Assembly (NCBI GenBank): GCA_965219485.1
Contig: OZ244774.1
Location: 1,426,001 to 1,490,000, forward strand
DNA from: UBA8337 sp937907245
GTDB lineage: Bacteria > Pseudomonadota > Alphaproteobacteria > RS24
Direction: 5' to 3'
Length of the DNA stretch: 64,000 bases
In this document: positions 27,683 through 35,764 of the stretch, one piece after another
How the letters are laid out: every line of letters begins with the position of its first letter
How positions within the stretch are numbered: position 1 is the first letter of the stretch
The notes under the pieces: model-generated
What the model was told of the DNA's origin: nothing
The model's database searches: none
What the model saw: the letters and a program-made list of their open reading frames with translations, nothing else
Made by a program: the position numbers and the translations under genes

Positions 27683-27713
27683 CGCGAGTCTGGCGTCAAT
27701 AGCCCAAAGATTC
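27676..27713. promoter_or_regulatory. cluster of three GANTC sites at the ccrM 5' end
   Basis: GAGTC at 27676-27680, GAGTC at 27686-27690 and GATTC at 27709-27713. The first overlaps the start region of ccrM and the first two are exactly 10 bp apart. About 0.15 sites would be expected by chance in 38 bp. Known biology: the Caulobacter ccrM promoter region is itself controlled by GANTC methylation. Confidence 0.6.
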
Positions 27714-27736
27714 CAATGCGTTAATTAAATTTCATT

Positions 27737-27745
27737 TTATCCACA
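27737..27745 (+). promoter_or_regulatory. perfect DnaA box between rnhB and ccrM
   Basis: TTATCCACA, an exact match to the DnaA box consensus. It overlaps a TAAAAT (27734-27739, minus strand) that could serve as -10 for ccrM. A single box, so not an origin; a regulatory role is inference. Confidence 0.5.
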
Positions 27746-27761
27746 GAGCTACCCACACACG

Positions 27762-28400
27762 CTACATATGGTATTCGTTCGGGGTTTGTGCCGCCAATAT
27801 CTTGGTAATGGGGGCATAAGAACGTCGATGATGGGGGGTGACACCCAGCTTTTCCAACCCTTCTTTATGGGCTTTGGCGCCATATCCCTTATTGGAAGCC
27901 CAGCCATAGCCCGGAAACGCCGCATCCAACGCTTGCATTTGCCTATCTCGGGTGACTTTGGCCAAAACAGAGGCCGCCGCAATCGAGCGCGAGCGGCCAT
28001 CGCCACCCACAATCGCACTGGCCGAAAACGGCCATTTGCCAAGCCGATTACCATCTACCAATACATGATGCGGCGCGCCGATTTGTGCCGCCAAAGCATC
28101 CACCGCGCGCGCCATGGCCAAATAAGTGGCTTGCAAAATGTTAATCTCGTCGATTTCGGCGACACTGGCCTCGCCAATGCCGTGCGGCAAGGGGATGAGT
28201 TGCTCAAAAAGCGCATCGCGCTTTTTCGCGGTTAGTTTTTTGCTGTCATCGACAGGCAAGTCAAAGTCTTCTGGCAAGCAAATCGCAGCCGCCGTGACGG
28301 GCCCCGCCCATGGGCCTCGTCCGGCTTCATCGACGCCAAAAACAAGACGGGCAGGCCAGCCGCTTTCGCGCTCTAGCTGCCAATCTTCGATTTGTGCCAT
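27762..28400 (-). CDS. rnhB: ribonuclease HII
   Basis: Removes RNA from RNA-DNA hybrids and initiates ribonucleotide excision. 212 residues. FGVDEAGRGPWAGPV contains the catalytic D24-E25; further acidic residues lie in HHVLVDGNRL and in the alanine-rich SIAAASVLAKVTRDRQM block; GYGWASNKGYGA is a family hallmark. Start ATG shares its A with the gcvPB stop (TAATG), so it is translationally coupled to the glycine cleavage operon. Confidence 0.96.
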   Translation of the reverse strand: MAQIEDWQLERESGWPARLVFGVDEAGRGPWAGPVTAAAICLPEDFDLPVDDSKKLTAKKRDALFEQLIPLPHGIGEASVAEIDEINILQATYLAMARAVDALAAQIGAPHHVLVDGNRLGKWPFSASAIVGGDGRSRSIAAASVLAKVTRDRQMQALDAAFPGYGWASNKGYGAKAHKEGLEKLGVTPHHRRSYAPITKILAAQTPNEYHM

Positions 28401-29944
28401 TACTCGGCCGCTTGTGCCTTGGCGGTCGGCTCGTGCCAGCGCAATATCGGATTGCGCGCCGCTTGCGTCTCGTCTAGCCGACGCCGTGGCGCCAACTCAG
28501 GTGCGTTTTTAAAGCGCGCCATATCGCCCTCTTTCGCGCCTTTGACCAAATCGCGCATCGTCGCGATAAACAAATCCAAGGAGGCTTTGCTCTCGGTCTC
28601 GGTCGGCTCAATCAGCATCGCGCCATGCACCACCAACGGGAAATACATGGTCATCGGATGATAGCCCTCGTCGATCATCGCTTTGGCAAAATCCAATGTG
28701 TCGAGGCCGGTGTCTTTCAAGAAGCTATCGTCGAATAAAGCCTCATGCATACACGGTGCCTTAGGGCCATTATCAAAGGGGGCGGTCATCACGTCGCGCA
28801 GGCTGGCCAAAATATAATTGGCATTTAGCACAGCGTCTTCGGCCACTTGGCGCAGGCCATCGGCGCCATGGCTCATCATGTAAGACAGGGCGCGCACATA
28901 CATGCCCATTTGCCCATGGAAAGCGACCATGCGGCCGAACGGATTTTCATCCGCGCCCAATCGGGCATCCCCCATCGTCTCCACCAAAGAAAAGCCATCC
29001 TCGCCCGACACCACAAAAGGTAGCGGCGCGAAAGGCGCCAAACGATCGGATAAAACGGTGGGGCCAGACCCCGGGCCCCCGCCGCCATGCGGGGTCGAGA
29101 AGGTTTTATGCAAGTTGATATGCATCGCATCGACGCCCAAATCGCCCGGGCGCACACGCCCAACGATGGCGTTAAAATTAGCGCCATCACAATAGAAATA
29201 ACCGCCCACGGCATGCAACGCATCGGCAATCTCGATGATATCGCGCTCGAACAAGCCGCAGGTGTTTGGGTTGGTCAGCATAATCGCGGCCACATCGTCG
29301 CCCAGCTTTTCTTTAAAGGCAGCCAAGTCCACACGACCTTCAGCGTTGGCGGGAATGCCATCGACTTTAAAGCCCAAAAGCGCGGCCGTGGCAGGGTTTG
29401 TGCCATGGGCCGATTCAGGAACCAGCACACGGTTACGCGTCGCCAATTCGCCCTTGGCTTCAATTGCTGCGCGAATGGCCATCATGCCGCATAGCTCGCC
29501 ATGCGCGCCCGCTTTAGGCGACAAAGCTACAGCCGGCAGACCCGTAAGGGTTTTCAGCCAATGCGCCAAATCATCCATCAATTCTAGAGCCCCTTGCACG
29601 GTGGCTTGGGGTTGCAGCGGATGAATATCGCTAAAGCCTGGCAGGCGCGCCATTTTCTCGTTGAGCCGTGGATTATGCTTCATGGTGCAAGAGCCAAGCG
29701 GATAAAGGCCGGCATCAATCGCATGATTTTTCTGGCTAAGGCGCACGAAATGGCGCATCGCTTCTGGCTCCGACAGACCCGGCAGATCTGCGTTACCAGG
29801 GGCCGCACAATCGCCCAGACAAGAGGCCACGTCTGGCACATCGTCGAGGTCGACGCCGCAATTTTGGTACGAGCCAATTTCAAAAATCAACGGCTCTTCT
29901 AATTGCAAACCGCGATTGCCACTAAAGGTTTGTTTCTCGCTCAT
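28400..29944 (-). CDS. gcvPB: glycine dehydrogenase (decarboxylating) subunit 2
   Basis: PLP-bearing half of split P-protein, decarboxylating glycine onto lipoylated GcvH. 514 residues, somewhat longer than minimal family members. The PLP lysine is K280 in HINLHKTFSTPHGGGGPG. SCTMKHNPR and VPESAHGTNPA are family blocks. Overlaps gcvPA by 4 nt (ATGA) and rnhB by 1 nt. Confidence 0.96.
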   Translation of the reverse strand: MSEKQTFSGNRGLQLEEPLIFEIGSYQNCGVDLDDVPDVASCLGDCAAPGNADLPGLSEPEAMRHFVRLSQKNHAIDAGLYPLGSCTMKHNPRLNEKMARLPGFSDIHPLQPQATVQGALELMDDLAHWLKTLTGLPAVALSPKAGAHGELCGMMAIRAAIEAKGELATRNRVLVPESAHGTNPATAALLGFKVDGIPANAEGRVDLAAFKEKLGDDVAAIMLTNPNTCGLFERDIIEIADALHAVGGYFYCDGANFNAIVGRVRPGDLGVDAMHINLHKTFSTPHGGGGPGSGPTVLSDRLAPFAPLPFVVSGEDGFSLVETMGDARLGADENPFGRMVAFHGQMGMYVRALSYMMSHGADGLRQVAEDAVLNANYILASLRDVMTAPFDNGPKAPCMHEALFDDSFLKDTGLDTLDFAKAMIDEGYHPMTMYFPLVVHGAMLIEPTETESKASLDLFIATMRDLVKGAKEGDMARFKNAPELAPRRRLDETQAARNPILRWHEPTAKAQAAE

Positions 29945-31296
29945 GCCAGCACCTCTTTCAGGGCCGCTGCATAGGCGGCAATATCTTCTTGTGTATTGGC
30001 TTCGGTGGCTGCCACCACCAAAACATCATTTAGCCCCGCATCCGGCGACAAACGCGACACGGGCACACCGCCCAAGACGCCTTTTTCAGCCAAAGCCTCC
30101 ACCACGCCGGCTGCCGATGTGGGAAGCCGTAAAGAGAACTCGTTGAAGAACGCAGGCGTTAATAATTCCACACCCTCAATGGCGCTCAGTTTTTGCGATA
30201 ATTGCACCGCATGGGCATGGTTGAGCTGTGCCAAATGGCGCAAGCCTTTGCCGCCCAGCAGGGTCATATGCGCGGTGAAAGCCAACGAACAAAGACCTGA
30301 ATTGGTGCAAATATTCGACGTCGCTTTATCGCGGCGGATATGTTGCTCGCGGGTCGAGAGCGTCAGCACAAAACCGCGCTGGCCATCGGCATCTACAGTC
30401 TCGCCACACAAACGTCCGGGCATTTGGCGAATATGCTTTTGCTTGGCCGCAAACAGACCGACATAAGGCCCGCCAAAATTAAGTCCATTCCCGATAGACT
30501 GGCCTTCGCCCGTTACAATATCGGCCCCCATATCGCCCGGGCGCTTTAAAAGCCCAAGCGAGACAATCTCTGGCACGACGGCGATGAGCAAGCAGCCTCT
30601 TTCTTGTACGGCAGCTGCCAGCGCAGAAAAATCGGACACATTGCCGAAGAAATCTGGATTTTGAATAACCACACAGCTCGTGTCGTCATCGATGAGCGCC
30701 AATAAATCTTCTGCTTCGCTGACTTTGCTGGCATCGCCAACGCGGTTTTGCGCTACGGCGAAACCGCCCATTTCGGAGAGGTTTTCAACCACCGCCGTGT
30801 AATGCGGATGCAAGCGCGCCGATAAAACAGCGCGGCTTTTGCGCGTCACCCGATGCGCCATCAACACCGCTTCAGCGGTTGCCGTAGAGCCGTCATACAT
30901 GCTGGCGTTCGCCACGGGCATGCCAGTTAATTCGCTGACTTGGGTTTGAAACTCAAACAAATATTGCAGCGTGCCTTGGGTAATTTCAGGCTGATATGGC
31001 GTATAGCTGGTTAGAAACTCCGAGCGCTGAATGATGTGATCAACCGTGGCTGGCACATGGTGCTTATAGGCGCCAGCCCCGCAAAAAAACGGCACTGAGC
31101 TGGCCGTCATGTTTTTGGCGGCCATGGCCGAGAGCTGTCGTTCAACTTGCATCTCACCGAGGTGACGCGGCAAATCTACCGTGCCCTCGCGCTGCGCCGA
31201 AGCGGGCACATCTACAAATAAATCATCCACCGAGCCGACGCCAATTTGGCCCAGCATGGTTTGGCGGTCCGTATCGGTAAGGGGTAAATAACGCAT
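29941..31296 (-). CDS. gcvPA: glycine dehydrogenase (decarboxylating) subunit 1
   Basis: Partner half of split P-protein; PLP-fold without the lysine. 451 residues. MRYLPLTDTDRQTMLGQIGV, FFCGAGAYKHHVPATVDHII, TSYTPYQPEITQGTLQYLFE and NASMYDGSTATAEA are the expected blocks. Starts within the gcvH stop (TGATG) and ends in a 4-nt overlap with gcvPB; tight coupling throughout. Confidence 0.96.
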   Translation of the reverse strand: MRYLPLTDTDRQTMLGQIGVGSVDDLFVDVPASAQREGTVDLPRHLGEMQVERQLSAMAAKNMTASSVPFFCGAGAYKHHVPATVDHIIQRSEFLTSYTPYQPEITQGTLQYLFEFQTQVSELTGMPVANASMYDGSTATAEAVLMAHRVTRKSRAVLSARLHPHYTAVVENLSEMGGFAVAQNRVGDASKVSEAEDLLALIDDDTSCVVIQNPDFFGNVSDFSALAAAVQERGCLLIAVVPEIVSLGLLKRPGDMGADIVTGEGQSIGNGLNFGGPYVGLFAAKQKHIRQMPGRLCGETVDADGQRGFVLTLSTREQHIRRDKATSNICTNSGLCSLAFTAHMTLLGGKGLRHLAQLNHAHAVQLSQKLSAIEGVELLTPAFFNEFSLRLPTSAAGVVEALAEKGVLGGVPVSRLSPDAGLNDVLVVAATEANTQEDIAAYAAALKEVLA

Positions 31297-31670
31297 CAGT
31301 CGAGTTCCTTCAAAAAGTCTGCATAAGCGGCTTCATCCATCAGCCCATCTAGTTCGCTGGCGTCGGCCAATTTCAACTTGAAGAACCAACCTTGGTTGTC
31401 GGCATCTTCATTGACCATGGCAGGGTTGTCTTCTAGGGCGCCATTGCCTTCGACAATTTCGCCAGACAGCGGTGCGTAAACTTCCGAGGCGGCTTTCACA
31501 CTTTCCACCACGGCGGCATCATCGCCTTGGCCGACTTGGCGTCCAGCTTCTGGCACTTCAACGAAAACAACATCCCCCAATTGGCTTTGCGCGTAATCGG
31601 TAATACCAACGGTGGCGACATCGCCGTCGAGTTGCACCCATTCGTGATCTTTGGTGTATTTTTTGCTCAT
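31296..31670 (-). CDS. gcvH: glycine cleavage system H protein
   Basis: Lipoyl carrier shuttling the aminomethyl group among P, T and L proteins. 124 residues. The lipoylated lysine is K59 in VVESVKAASEVYAPLSGEI; the start KYTKDHEWVQLDGDVATVGIT is classic. Lies 3 nt after gcvT and 1 nt overlaps gcvPA. Confidence 0.97.
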   Translation of the reverse strand: MSKKYTKDHEWVQLDGDVATVGITDYAQSQLGDVVFVEVPEAGRQVGQGDDAAVVESVKAASEVYAPLSGEIVEGNGALEDNPAMVNEDADNQGWFFKLKLADASELDGLMDEAAYADFLKELD

Positions 31671-31673
31671 GAT

Positions 31674-32810
31674 TTACCCTTTTCGATAATTTTGCGGCAC
31701 AAATGGCATGGCGACGACACGCGCCGGCAATGCCTTGCCGCGGACAATAAGTTGCACTTGTGTATCTGGCTGGCTGAAGGCGGCAGGCACGTAGCCCATC
31801 GCTAGCGGGCCGCCTAAAGTGGGGCCGAAACCGCCACTCGTAATCTGGCCCAAAGGCTCGCCATCTAGGCTTTCGATAGCGGTGCCTTCGCGCGCGGGCG
31901 CACGGCCTTCTGGCAAAATACCGACGCGCTTTTTAGCGACACCCGCCTCAATATGTTGGTTGAGGGTTTCCGCCCCCGGGAAATTGGCTTCCGCGCGGCG
32001 CCGCTTTGGCACGGACCACAAAAGATCGGCTTCCGCCGGACTGGTCGTCAAATCAATATCGTGGCCATAGAGACATAAGCCCGCCTCAAGGCGCAGACTG
32101 TCGCGCGCGCCCAACCCAATAGGCTCCACATCGGCGTGCGCCAATAGCGTGCGCGCCAATATCTCTGCATGTTCGGGGGCAATGGAAAGCTCAAAACCGT
32201 CCTCGCCCGTATAGCCGCAACGCGACACTAAAACATCGACGCTCTCGCCCCCGTCTGGCAAGGACCAGCTAGTCCAAACGGCTTGCATGAAAATCAAATC
32301 AGTCGAGGCAGGCATCAGCTCCGCCAAGACATCGCCCGCCGCAGGGCCTTGCAAAGCCAACAGAGCGCGGTCGGCAATCTCTAAGGTCGCATCCTCTTTC
32401 AGGGCGCTGGAAATATGCATAAAATCGTCGTCTTTACACGCCGCATTGACCACCAGCCAAAGCGTATCGCCAAACCTTGTCGCCATTAAATCATCGCGAA
32501 TGCCGCCCGTCTCATGGGTCAATTGGGTATAGCGCATGCGGCCTTCTTGCAGCGTTTGAATGCCGCCCGGCACAAGGGCCTCGAATAAAGCGGCGGCGTC
32601 TTCGCCCGCTTTATTTGCGACTAATTTGGCTTGTCCCATATGCGATACATCGAACAGTCCGGCCTTAGCACGGGTGTGCAAATGCTCGCCCATGACGCCC
32701 AGTGGGTATTGCACGGGCATCTCATAGCCCGCGAAAGGCACGATTTTGCCCCCCAATTCGAGGTGCAAATCATACAGCGGGGTTCGCTTTATCGGGTTTT
32801 GCGGTTCCAA
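31674..32810 (-). CDS. gcvT: glycine cleavage system T protein (aminomethyltransferase)
   Basis: Transfers the methylene from the H protein to tetrahydrofolate. 378 residues, KRTPLYDLHLELGGKIVPFAGYEMPVQYP at the start and RCGYTGEDGFELS and LGARDSLRLEAGLCLYGHDI later. The start is taken as TTG 32810: the upstream frame has no ATG or GTG up to the riboswitch, and GGAG lies 10 nt ahead. First gene of the gcv operon; a tandem glycine riboswitch precedes it, and an out-of-frame 18-codon leader ORF (32789-32845) overlaps its start. Confidence 0.93.
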   Translation of the reverse strand: MEPQNPIKRTPLYDLHLELGGKIVPFAGYEMPVQYPLGVMGEHLHTRAKAGLFDVSHMGQAKLVANKAGEDAAALFEALVPGGIQTLQEGRMRYTQLTHETGGIRDDLMATRFGDTLWLVVNAACKDDDFMHISSALKEDATLEIADRALLALQGPAAGDVLAELMPASTDLIFMQAVWTSWSLPDGGESVDVLVSRCGYTGEDGFELSIAPEHAEILARTLLAHADVEPIGLGARDSLRLEAGLCLYGHDIDLTTSPAEADLLWSVPKRRRAEANFPGAETLNQHIEAGVAKKRVGILPEGRAPAREGTAIESLDGEPLGQITSGGFGPTLGGPLAMGYVPAAFSQPDTQVQLIVRGKALPARVVAMPFVPQNYRKG

Positions 32811-32859
32811 ACTCTTGCGACTCCAAGTTGCGCGCCTCGATTCATTTCGAAGCTCGCCC

Positions 32860-33048
32860 TCCTCTGTCGCTTGAACCTGAGAGATTTGAGGCCCTTTAAA
32901 AAAGCGCCTTTACCCCGTCGGTGAGGCCGCACACAGCAGCCTGCTTTCCAGAGTTTCATCGCCCCACGGTCCTGTTGCCTGAGAGTTTCCGAGGGCGGTT
33001 GCTCCTTCGGCCTTGATTTAACCCGAGGGCTAAATCAACGTCTCCCGT
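32860..33048 (-). promoter_or_regulatory. tandem glycine riboswitch
   Basis: Leader RNA of the gcv operon binding glycine. First aptamer: GGGAGACG (33046 downward), then GCCGAAGGAGCAAC, AACTCTCAGGCAACAGGAC and ends at AACTCTGG (about 32950). Second aptamer: GGAAAGCAGGC, CACCGACGGGGTAAAG, ATCTCTCAGGTTCAAGCGAC and AGAGG (32862). These core blocks and the short linker are the known two-aptamer architecture. The first aptamer carries an extra perfect 8-bp arm (TTGATTTA/TAAATCAA, 33013-33038). No clear terminator follows, so control may be translational. Confidence 0.92.
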
Positions 33049-33069
33049 GAGGGTCACTTGTAAGTATTT

Positions 33070-33096
33070 ATTTAACCCAGAGTCGCAAAGAGTCAA
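33070..33096 (-). promoter_or_regulatory. putative gcv operon promoter with two GANTC sites
   Basis: On the minus strand TTGACT (33091-33096, 5 of 6) precedes an AT-rich -10 region (TTAAAT at 33070-33075, spacer 15; or AAATAA at spacer 17). GAGTC at 33080-33084 lies in the spacer and GAGTC at 33090-33094 overlaps the -35; they are 10 bp apart. The riboswitch starts about 22 nt downstream. Confidence 0.5.
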
Positions 33097-33128
33097 ACCA
33101 ACGAAAACGGTTTACCCCCAAAAATCAC

Positions 33129-33623
33129 CTAATCGCGCAACCCCAATTGTTTCGCGAAACGGCGTCGGTTAGCCTCTAGTTGCTCCGGGGTTAAAACAAA
33201 GCCGACGACGACGCGCGCCTTCGCAGTTTCAGCTGCTTTTTGACCGTAAACAAATTTTGGGAGGCTCAGACTATAGTCCGTTTCCGACGGGCTTATTTCA
33301 ACTTGCGTGCGCGCCACAATCTCGTCTTTCGTGTTTAACGCGGCGGCAAATAACGGCAATGAAACGCCGTTTTGGCTGACGCTTCCGCGCACCTTGACCT
33401 CGGCCAGCAAATCATCGGTTTTCGAATCGATAAAACATGTCAGTTGCGCAAGTTGTAATTGTGCGGTGACACCACCCTGCTGCCAGCTATCTGCCGTTAC
33501 CAGAACGTCGACCCGCGGGCATTGGTCCTCAACCACTTTATCTAAGCTGGCGCCACAGCCCATCAATGGGGCCATAAGGGAGACGCTGAGAGCGAAGAAC
33601 GTAATTTTGTTTTTGCCGCGCAT
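33129..33623 (-). CDS. putative lipoprotein of unknown function
   Basis: 164 residues. Signal peptide with lipobox SLMAPLMGC-GA gives a lipidated Cys at residue 23; a second cysteine pair (DQCPRVDV and LTCFIDSK) may form a disulfide. The rest alternates strand-like segments (LAEVKVRGSV, PLFAAALNTKDEIVARTQVEI) with a C-terminal helix LTPEQLEANRRRFAKQLGL. I do not recognise a named family. It lies after the riboswitch on the same strand but upstream of it, so it is a separate unit, divergent from ispH. Confidence 0.75.
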   Translation of the reverse strand: MRGKNKITFFALSVSLMAPLMGCGASLDKVVEDQCPRVDVLVTADSWQQGGVTAQLQLAQLTCFIDSKTDDLLAEVKVRGSVSQNGVSLPLFAAALNTKDEIVARTQVEISPSETDYSLSLPKFVYGQKAAETAKARVVVGFVLTPEQLEANRRRFAKQLGLRD

Positions 33624-33825
33624 AGAGCTTCCTTCAATATTAATTAGCTTGCCTCAAATGTCTTGACGGTGCCCCCCGCATTTCGATAAGGGTTTTCGCA
33701 TACGCCAATGCGTGCGACACTACCTAAACCCATGCCCCAGAACAAGGGGTAAGCATGCATTTGCCGCCCGATAGACAAAACTGCACGCGCCCCGAAAGAC
33801 GAGCCGAGAAAGACTTAACTCTCTT

Positions 33826-34785
33826 ATGACCGCAAAACCGCCCCTCCGCATACAATTAGCCAAGCCGCGCGGGTTTTGCGCGGGCGTGGATAGAGCGGTA
33901 TTGATTGTCGAACGCGCGCTGGAGCTGTATGGCGCGCCGGTTTATGTGCGCCATGAAATTGTCCACAATAAGCGTGTCGTCGATCGCTTGCGTGATATGG
34001 GCGCTATTTTTGTCGATGAATTAGATCTCGTGTCAGACGATCGCCCCGTTGTTTTCTCGGCGCATGGGGTGCCAAAATCTGTGCCTGCCGCGGCGCAGAC
34101 CCGAGATTTAAATTGGCTCGATGCCACCTGCCCTCTGGTTAGCAAAGTGCATATCGAAACCGAGCGCCATTATGCCGCCGGACGTCACGTCTTGCTGATC
34201 GGCCATACCGGCCACCCAGAAGTTATCGGCACCATGGGGCAAGTGCCCGAAGGCGCCATCACTTTAGTCGAAACCCAAGCCGATGCGTTGAGCGTAAGCC
34301 CGCCCGCAGGCGAGCTGGCCTATGCCACCCAAACCACCCTGTCGGTGGCCGATACGGCCGATATTGTGGCTAGCTTAAAACAAAGATTTCCAGACATTCA
34401 TACGCCCCACAAAGACGACATTTGCTATGCCACCACCAATCGCCAAACCGCGGTGCAACAATTGGCAGCGCAAGTGGAGCATGTACTGGTTATCGGCGCG
34501 CCCAATTCGTCCAACTCGCAACGTTTGGTCGAAGTGGCGCGGCAAGCCGGCTGTCCTCATGCCACGCTCATCGGTGGCGCGGAAGATATTGATTGGGATA
34601 GCTTAAACGGTGTGGCTAAAATTGGGGTCACCGCTGGCGCTTCAGCACCTGAAGAATTAACCCTCGAAGTGATCCAGGCTTTTGACGCACGCTTCGAGAT
34701 TGACGTCGTTGAAATGGACGGCATCGAAGAAAATGTTCATTTCAAACTGCCGCGCGCTTTGCGCAGCTCATCGGCGGACGCCTAG
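33826..34785 (+). CDS. ispH: 4-hydroxy-3-methylbut-2-enyl diphosphate reductase
   Basis: Last step of the MEP pathway, an Fe-S reductase giving IPP and DMAPP. 319 residues. The three cluster cysteines are in RGFCAGVDRA (C18), DATCPLVSKVH and DICYATTNRQ; HEIVHNKRVVDRL, SAHGVP, GHTGHPEVIGT and GAPNSSNSQRL are the other conserved blocks. Followed after 2 nt by thrB and then rnhA: a known alphaproteobacterial trio. A short gap upstream (202 bp) separates it from the divergent lipoprotein gene. Confidence 0.97.
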   Translation: MTAKPPLRIQLAKPRGFCAGVDRAVLIVERALELYGAPVYVRHEIVHNKRVVDRLRDMGAIFVDELDLVSDDRPVVFSAHGVPKSVPAAAQTRDLNWLDATCPLVSKVHIETERHYAAGRHVLLIGHTGHPEVIGTMGQVPEGAITLVETQADALSVSPPAGELAYATQTTLSVADTADIVASLKQRFPDIHTPHKDDICYATTNRQTAVQQLAAQVEHVLVIGAPNSSNSQRLVEVARQAGCPHATLIGGAEDIDWDSLNGVAKIGVTAGASAPEELTLEVIQAFDARFEIDVVEMDGIEENVHFKLPRALRSSSADA

Positions 34786-34787
34786 TC

Positions 34788-35762
34788 ATGGCTGTTTTTA
34801 CCCACGTCGACCTAGAAACCCTCGCGAGCTTTTGGGCACAATATTCACTCGATGACGTGACCGACTTAAAGGGTATTCAAGCGGGTGTGCAGAACACCAA
34901 TTATTTGGTCAGCACCCGCGATATGAAATATATCCTCACCCTGTATGAAGATACACAAACCGGCGTCGACCCTAAGGATTTGCCGTTTTTTCTGGGTCTT
35001 TTAGAGCATTTGAGCGGCCAAGGCTTGGCCTGCCCAAGCCCGATACAGCAAACCAGCGGGTCGCTTCTGGGCCAATTGGCTGGACGCCCTGCGGCTCTGG
35101 TAAGTTTTTTAAACGGACGGGGAACCGTGACGCCTAAGCCTTTGCATTGCCGCAATGCTGGCGCGGCATTGGCGCGAATGCATTTGGCTGGCGCTGATTT
35201 TTCGATGCAGCGCGAGAACACCCAAGGCTTGAGCAATTGGCGACAATTGTTTGAGGCTTGCCAAACCCGCGCGGATGAAGTCACCCCCGGTCTCGCGAGC
35301 CTGATTGATGGAGAGCTTGCGCGCCTCGAAGCGCATTGGCCCGATGATTTGCCACATGGGATTATTCATGCCGATTTATTTCCCGATAATGTGTTTTTTG
35401 AAAAGGGCGAGGTCAGCGGTCTCATCGATTTTTATTTCGCCTGCAATGACAGCCTAGCCTATGACTTGGCGATTATGCTGAACGCTTGGTGCTTTGAAGC
35501 GGATGTAAATTTTAACATTACCAAAGCGCGCGCTCTTTTGGCGGGCTATCAGTCGGTGCGCCCGATGTCTGGTGACGAGATAAACGCTTTGCCCATTTTG
35601 GCGGCAGGCGCATCGATGCGGTTTTTGATGAGCCGACTTTATGATTGGCTTAACCAGCCAGAGGACGCTCTTTTGGTGCCCAAAAATCCGGTTGAGTATT
35701 TGCGTCGTCTGCGCTTTCACCGCCATGTGACTAGCGCGGCAGATTATGGCCTGGAGGGATAA
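34788..35762 (+). CDS. thrB: homoserine kinase (APH-fold ThrB)
   Basis: Phosphorylates homoserine for threonine synthesis. 324 residues in the aminoglycoside-phosphotransferase fold used by alphaproteobacterial and pseudomonad ThrB, not the GHMP type. MAVFTHVDLETLASFW and GVQNTNYLVST at the start; the catalytic HADLFPDN and metal-binding LIDFYFACND later. The thrC product that follows in the pathway is encoded at 39247-40644. Two nt after ispH; 2 nt before rnhA. Confidence 0.93.
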   Translation: MAVFTHVDLETLASFWAQYSLDDVTDLKGIQAGVQNTNYLVSTRDMKYILTLYEDTQTGVDPKDLPFFLGLLEHLSGQGLACPSPIQQTSGSLLGQLAGRPAALVSFLNGRGTVTPKPLHCRNAGAALARMHLAGADFSMQRENTQGLSNWRQLFEACQTRADEVTPGLASLIDGELARLEAHWPDDLPHGIIHADLFPDNVFFEKGEVSGLIDFYFACNDSLAYDLAIMLNAWCFEADVNFNITKARALLAGYQSVRPMSGDEINALPILAAGASMRFLMSRLYDWLNQPEDALLVPKNPVEYLRRLRFHRHVTSAADYGLEG

Positions 35763-35764
35763 GC

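Noticed and set aside
27714..27735. CtrA site (TTAA-N7-TTAA) before ccrM
   Set aside because: TTAATTAA is there, but no second TTAA at 7 nt spacing; the best upstream match has only 2 of 4 bases.
33662..33691. Promoter for ispH (TTGACG and a -10)
   Set aside because: TTGACG at 33663 is good but the 17-18 nt spaced -10 (ATAAGG or TAAGGG) is poor, so not listed.
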